From: Panacagrimonas sp041603235
GTDB taxonomy: Bacteria; Pseudomonadota; Gammaproteobacteria; Nevskiales; Nevskiaceae
Length of the DNA: 64,000 bases
Assembly (NCBI GenBank): GCA_041603235.1
Contig: JBFIES010000007.1
Span: 177,381 to 241,380, forward strand
Direction: 5' to 3'
In this document: piece by piece, positions 1 through 8,594 of the stretch
Numbering within the stretch: the first letter of the stretch is position 1
Layout: each line of letters opens with the position of its first letter
Made by a program: the position numbers and the translations under genes
The notes under the pieces: model-generated
Database searches by the model: none
Seen by the model: the letters and a program-made list of their open reading frames with translations, nothing else
Told to the model about the DNA's origin: nothing

Positions 1-339
1 CGCGGTCGCACCTGAGAGAGTGCGCGCCGCAACCAGCGACTCCCAGTTTCCCGACCAGGCGGCCAGAGCATTGCCGAGCACACAGGCGACCACCGCACAG
101 GCGATCACGCGAAACTTTCCGAAACGGTCTCCCAGCGGCCCAAAAAGCAACTGGAAAAACCCGTATGCGACCGCGAAGGAAGAAACCGTTAGTGCTGCAT
201 CACCGGTACTGATATCAAAACTTTGGGAAAACGCGGGCAGCAGCGGATCGCACAGACGCATGGACGCCATGCTCACAAACGCCGCTGCGCACAGCACCAG
301 CAGGCCCGCACGGTCGAATGTCTCAGCAGCAGCCTTCAT
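1..339 (-). CDS. MFS transporter, N-terminal part (cut by window edge)
   Basis: Reading the minus strand from an ATG at 339 gives an open frame of 113 codons that runs off the left edge. The residues predict about three membrane helices, and the loop between helices 2 and 3 contains FGPLGDRFGKFRV, the classic major facilitator signature (G-x-x-x-D-R-x-G-R/K). The opening LCDPLLPAFSQSF is typical of the first helix of drug/sugar type MFS proteins. Substrate cannot be told from this fragment. It is not co-transcribed with a visible neighbour: ppsR lies 124 bases upstream on the same strand. Confidence 0.8.
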   Translation of the reverse strand, partial: MKAAAETFDRAGLLVLCAAAFVSMASMRLCDPLLPAFSQSFDISTGDAALTVSSFAVAYGFFQLLFGPLGDRFGKFRVIACAVVACVLGNALAAWSGNWESLVAARTLSGATA

Positions 340-463
340 AAGGATGATCGGAAACAGATTGGAGTAGACAGGGCGTCAGCAGCGCTTTGGTTCACGTCTT
401 TGAATTGCCCTGCAGCAGGCAATTCTATACAGAGCCGGCGGATGAACGAATCCGATTCCAGGC

Positions 464-1267
464 TCAGCGCGCCAGTTCTTTTTCCTGAATGATCAGTGCC
501 GCAATTTCCTCGATCGAACGTGAAGCGGAACTCACAAAGGGAATGTTGTTGCGCTGGAACAGGCGCTCACTTTCCCGGATCTCGTAAGAGCACTGCTCGA
601 GCGAGGCGTACTTTGAGTCCGCCCGCCGCTCGCTGCGAATCTGGTGCAGTTTCTCGGCATCCGAGGTCAGGCCAAAACACAGGCTCTCGAATCCCTTCAA
701 GGACTTGGGCAGGCGGCCCTGTTCCAGGTCATCTTCCGTGATCGGAAAATTGCAGGCAAAAATGCCGTGCTGAAGTGCCAGATAAAGCGTCGTCGGCGTC
801 TTACCGCAACGCGAAGGGGCAATCAGAATCACCTGCGCATTGGCCATGTCGCGCGTCGACTGCCCGTCATCATGTTCCATCGCAAAATTCATGGCTTCGA
901 TGCGGGCATCGTAGCGACGTGAGTCGGCAACGCCGTGTGCCCTGCCCTGCGCATGCGTCGAGGTCTGGTTCAGTTCCGCCTCGATGGTGTGAATATAGGT
1001 ATCAAACAGATCAATGAAGAGCCCCTTGCAGGTGCGCAGCACGGCGCGCACTTCCTCGTTCACCGTGGTGGAGAATATGAGCGGCCGCGGGCCAGATACG
1101 GCCAGAAAATCAATGTACTGAACCGTGTTCTGCGCCTTTTCAACCGTATTGATGAAAGGCAGCGTGCTCTTCTTGAATTCGATTCCGTCGAACTGGGTGA
1201 GCAACGTGGTTCCCAGCGTTTCGGCTGTGATACCAGTGCCATCAGATACGAAATAGACGGTTTGCAT
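464..1267 (-). CDS. ppsR: PEP synthetase regulatory protein (kinase/pyrophosphorylase)
   Basis: This is a 267-residue member of the DUF299 family, which inactivates PEP synthase by ADP-dependent phosphorylation and reactivates it by Pi-dependent dephosphorylation. The N-terminus MQTVYFVSDGTGITAETLG is the family hallmark, and SRCGKTPT (about residues 152-159) is the P-loop-like nucleotide site. A longer frame starts at 1303, but the family N-terminus begins at the internal ATG at 1267, so I chose that. The gene is divergent from ppsA, its known target, which is the usual gammaproteobacterial arrangement and supports the assignment strongly. Confidence 0.93.
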   Translation of the reverse strand: MQTVYFVSDGTGITAETLGTTLLTQFDGIEFKKSTLPFINTVEKAQNTVQYIDFLAVSGPRPLIFSTTVNEEVRAVLRTCKGLFIDLFDTYIHTIEAELNQTSTHAQGRAHGVADSRRYDARIEAMNFAMEHDDGQSTRDMANAQVILIAPSRCGKTPTTLYLALQHGIFACNFPITEDDLEQGRLPKSLKGFESLCFGLTSDAEKLHQIRSERRADSKYASLEQCSYEIRESERLFQRNNIPFVSSASRSIEEIAALIIQEKELAR

Positions 1268-1511
1268 GAAGGTAATCCAGTTCGAGAATCCGGACAGTGT
1301 CATGCCAAAGCCTCACAGGTGCCAAGCCTGGATACTGTCGACCCGGTCACGCCGCAGGCCTTGCATTCATGTTCAGGCGAGACTTTTGTCACTAAACAGG
1401 GCAAACCGCTCTTGCTTTGCGAACCGCGAAATCGGACAAATGAAGATGGTCCCGCCGCAGGCGGTCACCGTTGCGATCCCGTTCGCGATTCACGACAAGG
1501 AGCCATACCAA

Positions 1512-1766
1512 ATGGACATCAACAGGGGATTCACCATGCTGCTGCCTCTGGCTGCGGCCATGTGCCTGCTCAATGCCAAAGCCCGGGCTGACAGCCCGCT
1601 CTCCATTGGCGCTGCTACTGGCGGGGCGAGCCATGTCCAGCGCGGGTTGCCAACAGCTGCCGGAATACCGACGCTCCCATATGCACCTCCAAATACCGAT
1701 GAGGAAGACGCTCGGAGCAAGCTCCTGTCGATGCAGATGGCCCGGATTCACCACGGCAACTCCTGA
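1512..1766 (+). CDS. possible small exported protein in the ppsR-ppsA intergenic region
   Basis: An 84-codon frame begins with ATG at 1512, preceded by AAGGAG at 1498-1503, a good ribosome site at about 8 bases. The first 26 residues (MDINRGFTMLLPLAAAMCLLNAKARA) resemble a signal peptide with an ALA/ARA-type cleavage site. The rest is polar and has no motif I recognise. It lies in the promoter region shared by ppsR and ppsA, so the reading frame could be accidental. I keep it because start, ribosome site and signal peptide agree; no function is proposed. Confidence 0.4.
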   Translation: MDINRGFTMLLPLAAAMCLLNAKARADSPLSIGAATGGASHVQRGLPTAAGIPTLPYAPPNTDEEDARSKLLSMQMARIHHGNS

Positions 1767-1951
1767 GCGTCTGCCCCCCGGTTCGAGCGACCAGAAAGCT
1801 CGCAAATGCGCGCGGGCCCCAGACAAATGATTGGGGCAAAGGCGGTTCCGGTCATCAAAGGCAGAACAAGAGGCCGAGCCCGGTTAGAATTCCCGCCCTC
1901 GGCGCCGGTTAGCGGCCCGATTCCAAATTTCAAAGAAAAGGAATTTCAAGC

Positions 1952-4327
1952 GTGAGCTCTCAGGTTCTCTGGTACTCCAATCTGCGTATGGGTGATGTTG
2001 AGGTCGTTGGCGGCAAGAACGCCTCTCTCGGCGAAATGATCTCCAATCTGGCTGCTTCCGGCGTGAAGGTGCCGAATGGTTTTGCAACCACAGCAGAGGC
2101 TTACCGCGAGTTCCTCAAGTACGAAGGGCTGGACAAGAAAATCAGCGATCAGCTCAAAGCGCTCGATATCGAAGACGTCGAGGCGCTCGCCGTTGCCGGC
2201 AAGGCGATCCGCGCAGCGGTGGTCAAGGCTCCGTTTCCGGAGCGGCTCGAAAAGGAAATCCGCGAAGCTTATGCCGCGCTGGTCGAGGAATCCGGCACCG
2301 AAATCTCCGTTGCCGTGCGCTCTTCGGCCACCGCGGAGGATTTGCCCGACGCCTCCTTTGCCGGTCAGCAGGAAACCTTCCTCAATGTCACCGGCATCGA
2401 CAACGTACTGCATGCGATCCGCGAGGTGTTTGCCTCGCTGTTCAACGATCGCGCGATTTCCTACCGCGTTCATCACGGTTTTGCCCATGACATCGTCGCG
2501 CTGTCGGCAGGTGTGCAGCGCATGGTTCGTTCCGACAAGGGCTCCTCTGGCGTAGTGTTCACCATGGACACCGAATCCGGCTTTCGTGATGCCATCTTCA
2601 TCACCGCTTCCTATGGCTTGGGCGAAGCCGTGGTTCAGGGCGCGGTCAACCCTGACGAGTTCTACGTCTACAAGCCTGCCCTGCGGGCCAAGCGCCCCGC
2701 CATCCTCAAGCGCAATGTGGGCTCCAAATCCAAGAAGATGGTGTATTCGGTAGAGCGAAAGCTCGGCCGCACTGTTGAATTTGTACCGGTGTCCACCGAA
2801 GAACGCGGCGTCTACTGCATCACCGACAAGGACATCGAAGCCCTTGCGCGCCAGGCGCAGATTATTGAGGACCATTACGGCCGCCCCATGGACATCGAGT
2901 GGGGCAAAGACGGCGTAGACGGGCAGCTGTACATTCTCCAGGCCCGTCCTGAAACCGTGCAGAGCCGCAGCTCAAGCAATGTACTACGCCGCTACAAGCT
3001 CAAGGACAGCGGCAAAATCCTGACCGAGGGCCGCGCTATCGGCCAGAAGATCGGTGCCGGCAAGGCCCGACTGCTGACTAATCTCAACCAGATGGTGCGC
3101 GTACAGCCGGGCGACGTGCTTGTCACCGACATGACCGACCCTGATTGGGAACCGGTCATGAAACGCGCCAGCGCTATTGTCACCAACCGCGGCGGCCGTA
3201 CCTGTCACGCGGCGATCATTGCCCGTGAACTGGGAATTCCCGCCGTTGTGGGTTGCGGCGACGCCACCAAGGTTCTGGAGGATGGGCAGGACATTACGGT
3301 GTCTTGTGCAGAAGGCGATACGGGTCACATCTATGACGGCCAGATCGACTACTCGGTAGATGAGGTCGCGCTGGACAAGATGCCGGATATTCCGGTCAAG
3401 ATCATGATGAACGTGGGAACCCCGGAGCAGGCTTTTGACTTTGCCTCGCTGCCCCATCACGGCGTTGGACTGGCGCGTCTCGAGTTCATCGTCAATCGTC
3501 AGATCGGCATTCACCCTCAGGCTCTGCTGGACCTGGATCAGCAGCCACCAGACGTTCGCCGCCAGATCAACGCAATGATCAGCGCCTATGCCAGCCCGCG
3601 CGACTATTTCGTAAAGCGGCTTGCAGAGGGCATCTCCACCATTGCCGCTGCTTTCGCGCCAGAGCCGGTAATCGTGCGCATGTCGGACTTCAAGTCCAAC
3701 GAATATGCAAACCTGGTCGGCGGCAAGAAGTACGAACCGCACGAAGAAAACCCGATGCTGGGCTTCCGCGGTGCTTCGCGTTACATCTCGCCTGAATTCC
3801 GCCCCTGTTTTGACATGGAGTGTGAGGCGCTGCGCTTTGTCCGCAACAACATGGGGCTGACCAACGTCAAGATCATGATTCCGTTTGTGCGCACATTGGG
3901 TGAAGCCAAGCGCGTCAACGAGATCCTAGCCGAGAACGGCCTGAAACGTGGCGACAAAGGCCTGGAAGTCATCATGATGTGCGAGCTGCCGAGCAACGCC
4001 GTTCTTGCCGAACAGTTCCTTGAGCACTTCGATGGCTTCTCCATCGGCTCCAACGACATGACCCAGCTGACCCTGGGCTTGGACCGTGACTCTGGCCTGA
4101 TTGCGCACCTCTTCGACGAGCGTGACGAGGCAGTCAAGGCCATGCTGCACATGGCCATTCAAGCTTGCCGCAAGAAGGGCAAGTACGTGGGAATTTGCGG
4201 CCAAGGCCCCAGCGACCACCCGGAACTGGCCAAGTGGCTGCTCGAAGAAGGTATCGAATCCATGTCGCTGAACCCGGATACCGTCGTTGAAACTTGGATG
4301 TTCCTGGCAGGTCAGAGCCCCGAGTGA
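1952..4327 (+). CDS. ppsA: phosphoenolpyruvate synthase
   Basis: A 791-residue enzyme that converts pyruvate and ATP to PEP, AMP and phosphate for gluconeogenesis. Length matches the family. The N-terminal ATP-binding domain carries GGKNASLGEM and RSSATAEDLPDASFAGQQET; the central swivelling domain carries GGRTCHAAIIARE with the phosphorylated His near residue 419; the C-terminal barrel carries GSNDMTQLTLGLDRDSG and the catalytic-Cys segment ICGQGPSDHPE. Start is GTG at 1952 with AAAGGAA at 1937-1943. Its stop overlaps the start of the RNase T2 gene. Its regulator PpsR is encoded divergently. Confidence 0.97.
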   Translation: MSSQVLWYSNLRMGDVEVVGGKNASLGEMISNLAASGVKVPNGFATTAEAYREFLKYEGLDKKISDQLKALDIEDVEALAVAGKAIRAAVVKAPFPERLEKEIREAYAALVEESGTEISVAVRSSATAEDLPDASFAGQQETFLNVTGIDNVLHAIREVFASLFNDRAISYRVHHGFAHDIVALSAGVQRMVRSDKGSSGVVFTMDTESGFRDAIFITASYGLGEAVVQGAVNPDEFYVYKPALRAKRPAILKRNVGSKSKKMVYSVERKLGRTVEFVPVSTEERGVYCITDKDIEALARQAQIIEDHYGRPMDIEWGKDGVDGQLYILQARPETVQSRSSSNVLRRYKLKDSGKILTEGRAIGQKIGAGKARLLTNLNQMVRVQPGDVLVTDMTDPDWEPVMKRASAIVTNRGGRTCHAAIIARELGIPAVVGCGDATKVLEDGQDITVSCAEGDTGHIYDGQIDYSVDEVALDKMPDIPVKIMMNVGTPEQAFDFASLPHHGVGLARLEFIVNRQIGIHPQALLDLDQQPPDVRRQINAMISAYASPRDYFVKRLAEGISTIAAAFAPEPVIVRMSDFKSNEYANLVGGKKYEPHEENPMLGFRGASRYISPEFRPCFDMECEALRFVRNNMGLTNVKIMIPFVRTLGEAKRVNEILAENGLKRGDKGLEVIMMCELPSNAVLAEQFLEHFDGFSIGSNDMTQLTLGLDRDSGLIAHLFDERDEAVKAMLHMAIQACRKKGKYVGICGQGPSDHPELAKWLLEEGIESMSLNPDTVVETWMFLAGQSPE

Positions 4328-4959
4328 GCTTTCGGCGGCTGATCGGCTTGCTGGTCAGGCCACTGCTACTGATCGCTGGGCTGACAGCCTGTCAGCCTAG
4401 CGGCGCCAGCTTCGATTATTGGGTTCTGGCCCTGTCCTGGTCGCCAGAATACTGCGCATCCGACGACGCACGACCCGGTTCGAAGCAATGCAGGAAGCAA
4501 CACGATTTCGTTGTCCACGGGCTCTGGCCACAGTTCGAACGGGGATATCCGGAGTTCTGTGATCCCGACTCCCGCATTGACGGCGCCATCGCCGACCGCC
4601 TTCAGCCCCTGATTCCGGACCGCGGTCTGGTCTTCCACCAATGGCGCAAGCACGGCACCTGTAGCGGCCTGTCACCAGAGGCCTACTTCGATACGCTCGA
4701 AGCCGCCGCTGGCGCAGTCAAGGTCCCGATGCGCGCCATTCGCGCCGCACAGAGCAAGCCCTCCTCGCGTCAGGAACTGGAGCAGGAATTCATTGACCTG
4801 AATCCCAGTTTATCTGCAGAAGCCATCACTTTTCACTGCAAGCGTTCTCGTCTGAGAGAAGTGCGCATCTGTCTGGATCACTCGCTCAAGCCTCGCAGCT
4901 GCGGCGCGGACTTGCGCGAGGCCTGCGGCCGCAATCTGAGTGTGCGACCCAATCGCTGA
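4324..4959 (+). CDS. exported RNase T2 family endoribonuclease
   Basis: A 211-residue protein with both active-site segments of RNase T2: FVVHGLWPQ (CAS-1, His about 65) and HQWRKHGTC (CAS-2, His about 105 and His 110). Such enzymes cut single-stranded RNA through a 2',3'-cyclic phosphate in the periplasm. Four or more cysteines fit the family's disulfides. The frame opens at 4294, but GTG at 4324 overlaps the ppsA stop (GTGA) and yields a short basic-hydrophobic signal ending LTAC, a possible lipobox at Cys23. Translation is probably coupled to ppsA, which is an unexpected partner. Confidence 0.88.
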   Translation: MSFRRLIGLLVRPLLLIAGLTACQPSGASFDYWVLALSWSPEYCASDDARPGSKQCRKQHDFVVHGLWPQFERGYPEFCDPDSRIDGAIADRLQPLIPDRGLVFHQWRKHGTCSGLSPEAYFDTLEAAAGAVKVPMRAIRAAQSKPSSRQELEQEFIDLNPSLSAEAITFHCKRSRLREVRICLDHSLKPRSCGADLREACGRNLSVRPNR

Positions 4960-4967
4960 TCGCGAAA

Positions 4968-5147
4968 TCATCGCAGCAGTCGCCCCAAAAGGGCTCCAAG
5001 CCCAAGCAGAACAACGACCAGCAACGCCCGCGGCATGACCAGGCTCCAGGCCAGAAACTGTACCTCGACGATGGTCAGGTTCTGCACGGAAAAGATCGCC
5101 ACAAGTACAGCGATCAGAATGAACAAGGTTCGTTGAAAAAATTTCAT
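4968..5147 (-). CDS. LapA-domain (DUF1049) inner-membrane protein
   Basis: A 59-codon minus-strand frame starts at ATG 5147 and ends at TGA 4968. It encodes MKFFQRTLFILIAVLVAIF, then SVQNLTIVEVQFLAW, a second hydrophobic segment and a terminal RLLR. Two membrane helices joined by a VQN-x(5)-VxFLxW loop are the pattern of LapA/DUF1049 proteins, which in Escherichia coli (YciS) act with LapB in control of lipopolysaccharide synthesis. No lapB homologue is adjacent, so the role here is only inferred. It follows the duplicated lipoprotein gene on the same strand with an 81-base gap. Confidence 0.72.
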   Translation of the reverse strand: MKFFQRTLFILIAVLVAIFSVQNLTIVEVQFLAWSLVMPRALLVVVLLGLGALLGRLLR

Positions 5148-5228
5148 CGGGCCTGCCTCGATTGGGTTGTGATGGGCTCAGCATCAGCCCGCTCGAAATG
5201 ATCGAAGCGGGCTGAGGCCGGCAGACGC

Positions 5229-5855
5229 TTAGTGCTGTGCAGGCAAAGGGCGTGGCGCGTCTGACACATCCCTGCCCGGGACCTTGGCGGCCGGTTCATG
5301 AGGATTGACCGTGGCTCGGTACGCCAGTTCCGAGGCCTGCATCTTCTGGCGGCCCGACTCAATCAGGCGACCCGACTCGGCCATTTTGAGTTCGGACTCA
5401 CGTATCCCTGCACGTCCTTCTTCAGCGAGTTCGGTACCGTCTTCAAGCATTTCAAGGCCATCCTCCCAGCGACTTGCGATGTCTTCAAGCTTGTCTGCTT
5501 CTTTGCGAACGTCCTTGGGCGTACTCGCGCCGCCCAGCACACGGACCGCTGCACGATAGGCCGATTGCTGACCTTCGATCTGGGCCCGAGCCGTGTTGAC
5601 TCGGCTGTCACCCTTGCGCATGGCCGCTTCACTCTCCTTGAGATCATCGCGGGCCTGATCACGCATTTTCTCGCCCTTGCTCATTTGCTCGTGACCTTCT
5701 TCCCAGCGTTCGGCAATCCCGTTCATATGCGAGCCTTCAGCTCGTAGATTGTCCGAGAAGCGCGCCTGGCCAGAGCTGGCACAGGCTCCCAGAAGCAGCG
5801 CTGGCGCCAGCAAGATGCCTTTGGTGATCCATTGCTTGCCTGACGTTGTATTCAT
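5229..5855 (-). CDS. lipoprotein with an internal duplication, predicted coiled coil
   Basis: A 208-residue protein with a signal sequence ending LLLGAC, a clear lipobox at about Cys25, so probably a membrane-anchored lipoprotein. The mature part is highly charged and helical. It holds two related segments of about 58 residues: one from IAERWEEGHEQM to AYRAAV, the second from IASRWEDGLEML to AYRATV, joined by a short linker. The repeats suggest a helical hairpin that duplicated. I recognise no named family. It could be a periplasmic scaffold or peptidoglycan/outer-membrane-associated lipoprotein; this is a guess. Confidence 0.75.
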   Translation of the reverse strand: MNTTSGKQWITKGILLAPALLLGACASSGQARFSDNLRAEGSHMNGIAERWEEGHEQMSKGEKMRDQARDDLKESEAAMRKGDSRVNTARAQIEGQQSAYRAAVRVLGGASTPKDVRKEADKLEDIASRWEDGLEMLEDGTELAEEGRAGIRESELKMAESGRLIESGRQKMQASELAYRATVNPHEPAAKVPGRDVSDAPRPLPAQH

Positions 5856-5967
5856 TTGATTCGACTCCGGTAAATGCCCACCAAGTGCGGGCCAGACACA
5901 TTCTCCGGCTCATATATACTTCCGTACAGCGAATTTTATTGCGCTATTACATCGACTTTTTCTATAT

Positions 5968-6852
5968 ATGGACATTACCCTGGCAAAGACCTTCATTGCC
6001 GTTGCCGAGCAGGGAAGTTTTGTTGACGCTGCTGAGCACCTGCATGTCACGCAGTCCACCGTGAGCACCCGAATCAAGACGCTCGAGACCCTGCTCGGAC
6101 ACGCCGTGTTCAAACGCAGCAAGGCCGAGTGCGTCCCCACGGCCGCGGGAATGCGCTTCGACCGATATGCGCGCTCGCTCGTACGCGTTTGGGAGGAAGC
6201 CCGCCAGCAGGTCAGCATTCCCGAAGGCTTTGAGCGGTCTCTCAGCATCGGCAGCCAGCATGGCCTGTGGCAATGCCTGTTGATTCCCTGGCTACCTGAA
6301 TTACGGGCAGCGCACCCGCAAATTGCCATACGCGCGCAGGTTGCTGCGGGGCAACATCTGCTCTCAGGTCTGCAGGAAGGCGTCCTGGATTTCGCCGTGA
6401 TGTACCAGCGTCATGCGGCAAACGGGGTGCAGGTCGAAAAGCTGGTCGAGGATGAACTGCTACTGGTCACTACCGACCCGGCCGGTCACTACGCTGACCG
6501 CTACGTCCTGCTGGATTGGGGCGAGGAATTTCGCATCTTTCACGCCCAGCATCACGCCCACCTGAAGACCGATGGCCTGTCCTTATCCATCGGCTCGCTT
6601 GGAATTGAGTTTTTGCTGCGCCATCAGCGCGCGGGCTACGTGCCCCACGTGGTTGCGGCAGCGCACATTGCCTCCGGCGCCCTAAGGGTTGTTTCATCTG
6701 CGCCAAGGCTTCCCTACCCGGCCTATATCGCATGGCGGCAGGACTACGCAGACTCGGCACTCATGGCGTCCGTGGCGACCTCACTGAGAAGCTCCGCGCT
6801 TGCCTTGCTGCGCAGCGTGGTCGGAGAACGGCGACAGCACGCTCGACCATAA
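5968..6852 (+). CDS. LysR-family transcriptional regulator
   Basis: A 294-residue regulator. Residues 1-60 form the LysR winged helix-turn-helix: TFIAVAEQGSFVDAAEHLHVTQSTVSTRIKTLE is the diagnostic segment. The rest is a periplasmic-binding-like effector domain with the usual LDFAVMYQRH segment near residue 145. The start ATG lies in a TATATATGGAC context with no good ribosome site. The gene is divergent from the lipoprotein at 5229-5855, the normal arrangement for LysR autoregulation, so that lipoprotein is a candidate target. The effector cannot be deduced. Confidence 0.9.
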   Translation: MDITLAKTFIAVAEQGSFVDAAEHLHVTQSTVSTRIKTLETLLGHAVFKRSKAECVPTAAGMRFDRYARSLVRVWEEARQQVSIPEGFERSLSIGSQHGLWQCLLIPWLPELRAAHPQIAIRAQVAAGQHLLSGLQEGVLDFAVMYQRHAANGVQVEKLVEDELLLVTTDPAGHYADRYVLLDWGEEFRIFHAQHHAHLKTDGLSLSIGSLGIEFLLRHQRAGYVPHVVAAAHIASGALRVVSSAPRLPYPAYIAWRQDYADSALMASVATSLRSSALALLRSVVGERRQHARP

Positions 6853-7249
6853 GGCCTCAGCAGTACATGCCCCTCTGGCCCCGCCCACTCCGAAGAAATC
6901 GAGAGATCCAACGCAGGATGGAACCATTTCTCCACCTGCATCGTCTTCACAGACGACGACCCTTCAGATTGCCGGGGCAGCTTACTGGATGACCAAGCAG
7001 CTTCCGCCGGCATACGATTTTCAGTGGTGTTACTTCCTGCGCGTGGCAGGCCTTCCGCAATAGGCCTGTCACGCGATTTTTTTTGCTCTCGGGAGCGCCA
7101 CACCAGCGGCGACGAAGCGTTCATCGAGCCCATGATGAGGCCGCCGGATTCCGGCTAGACTGGTTTCCGGCTTTCAGGAAAATCAGGGCATTGCGCATGA
7201 AAGAGCTGGCAAGACAATCGTCTGCACAACCGTTTGCGGAGCAAGGCTC
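6853..7249. other. intergenic region, terminator only
   Basis: About 400 bases between the LysR gene and the DAHP synthase gene. Frames on both strands here lack ribosome sites and homology that I can recognise. The only clear structure is the terminator at 7041-7084. An 18-codon frame at 7197-7253 that overlaps the next start was considered and rejected as an attenuator leader. Confidence 0.6.
7041..7084 (+). terminator. Rho-independent terminator
   Basis: Arms GCGTGGCAGGCCT (7041-7053) and AGGCCTGTCACGC (7062-7074) pair over 13 positions with one mismatch around an 8-base loop and are followed by eight T residues at 7077-7084. It lies 190 bases after the LysR stop codon. Confidence 0.85.
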
Positions 7250-8578
7250 ATGAGCTGGACGCCGGAGGCCTGGCAATCTAGAACAGCCGTTCAGCAGCCC
7301 AATTACCCCGATGCCACAGAGCTCGCAGACGCGCTTGCCCAGCTGAGCACGCTCCCCCCGCTCGTCACCTCGTGGGAAGTCGACGCCCTGCGTGGCCAGC
7401 TGGCCGAAGCGCAAGAAGGCAAGCGCTTTGTGCTGCAGGGCGGCGACTGTGCGGAGTCCTTTGATGAATGTCGCCCTGACCTGATTACGAATCGGCTCAA
7501 GGTCTTACTGCAGATGTCCCTGGTTCTCAGCCACGGCATGAAAACCCGGGTTTCCCGCATCGGTCGGTTTGCCGGGCAGTACGCCAAGCCACGCTCAGCA
7601 GATACCGAGACCCGCGACGGCATTACTCTGCCTGCGTACCGTGGGGATCTGGTCAACGCTTCCGCCTTTGAGGCGCAGGCGAGGCGCCCCAACCCCGCGC
7701 GCCTGATCGAAGGACATATGAGATCAGCCATGACCATCAACTTTGTTCGCGGGCTGATTGATGGTGGCTTCGCCGATCTTCATCACCCTGAATACTGGAA
7801 TCTGGCCTGGGTCAAACAGTCACCGTTGGCACGCGAGTATCAGGCGCGGGTCGACGCAATTGGTGATTCGCTTCGCTTCATGGAGCGCCTGGCCGGGACA
7901 GACCTTCACGAGTTCAATCGTGTCGATTTCTTCACCAGTCACGAAGCTCTGCTGCTGTGGTACGAACAGGCGCAAACCCGACAGGTTCCACGCAAGAGCG
8001 GCTGGTACAACCTGTCGACACACTTTCCCTGGATTGGGATGCGGACGGCTGATCTGGCCGGCGCGCACGTGGAGTACTGCCGGGGCATCCGCAATCCGGT
8101 CGGGGTTAAGATTGGTCCGGCGATCGATAAAAAATGGCTGCTCGGGCTTTGCGAAACCCTGAACCCGGACCGCGAGAAAGGCCGAATGGTACTGATTCAC
8201 CGAATGGGGGCTGGCCATATCGAATCGCATCTGCCGAGCCTGATCGAGGCTGTGTCAGACGCAGGCCACCCTGTGCTCTGGATGTGCGACCCCATGCACG
8301 GCAATACACACAGCACCGCAAATGGAACCAAGACCCGAAGCTTTGACGATGTGCTGTCGGAGCTGACACAGGCACTCAACATTCACCGGAAGTGTGACTC
8401 GCATCTTGGCGGCGTCCACCTTGAGCTGACCGGCGAGGACGTCACTGAGTGTCTTGGCGGCGCACGCAATCTCACCGAGGCCGACCTGGCGCGAGACTAT
8501 CGCTCACAGGTTGATCCCAGACTGAACTATGAGCAGGCGCTGGAGCTGTCCCTCAGGCTCGCAGCACTAGGACGATAA
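7250..8578 (+). CDS. class II 3-deoxy-7-phosphoheptulonate synthase (DAHP synthase)
   Basis: A 442-residue first enzyme of the shikimate pathway, joining PEP and erythrose 4-phosphate. It belongs to the plant-like class II family and not the AroFGH class. Seen are LQGGDCAESFDEC (about 62-74, metal-binding Cys), RIGRFAGQYAKPRS, RRPNPARLIEGHMRSAMTIN, GVKIGPAIDKKW, WMCDPMHGNTH and GGVHLELTGEDVTECLGG, all hallmarks of this class. Length is typical. Start ATG 7250 follows GGAGCAAGG. There is no adjacent aromatic or phenazine gene, so it is probably the housekeeping or an accessory isoenzyme. Confidence 0.95.
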   Translation: MSWTPEAWQSRTAVQQPNYPDATELADALAQLSTLPPLVTSWEVDALRGQLAEAQEGKRFVLQGGDCAESFDECRPDLITNRLKVLLQMSLVLSHGMKTRVSRIGRFAGQYAKPRSADTETRDGITLPAYRGDLVNASAFEAQARRPNPARLIEGHMRSAMTINFVRGLIDGGFADLHHPEYWNLAWVKQSPLAREYQARVDAIGDSLRFMERLAGTDLHEFNRVDFFTSHEALLLWYEQAQTRQVPRKSGWYNLSTHFPWIGMRTADLAGAHVEYCRGIRNPVGVKIGPAIDKKWLLGLCETLNPDREKGRMVLIHRMGAGHIESHLPSLIEAVSDAGHPVLWMCDPMHGNTHSTANGTKTRSFDDVLSELTQALNIHRKCDSHLGGVHLELTGEDVTECLGGARNLTEADLARDYRSQVDPRLNYEQALELSLRLAALGR

Positions 8579-8594
8579 TCCCGTTCGGCTGCTC

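Noticed and set aside
7197..7253. 18-codon frame overlapping the DAHP synthase start, considered as an attenuator leader peptide
   Set aside because: It contains one Phe and no Tyr or Trp codons, and no terminator or antiterminator lies between it and the gene, so it is not an aromatic-amino-acid attenuator.
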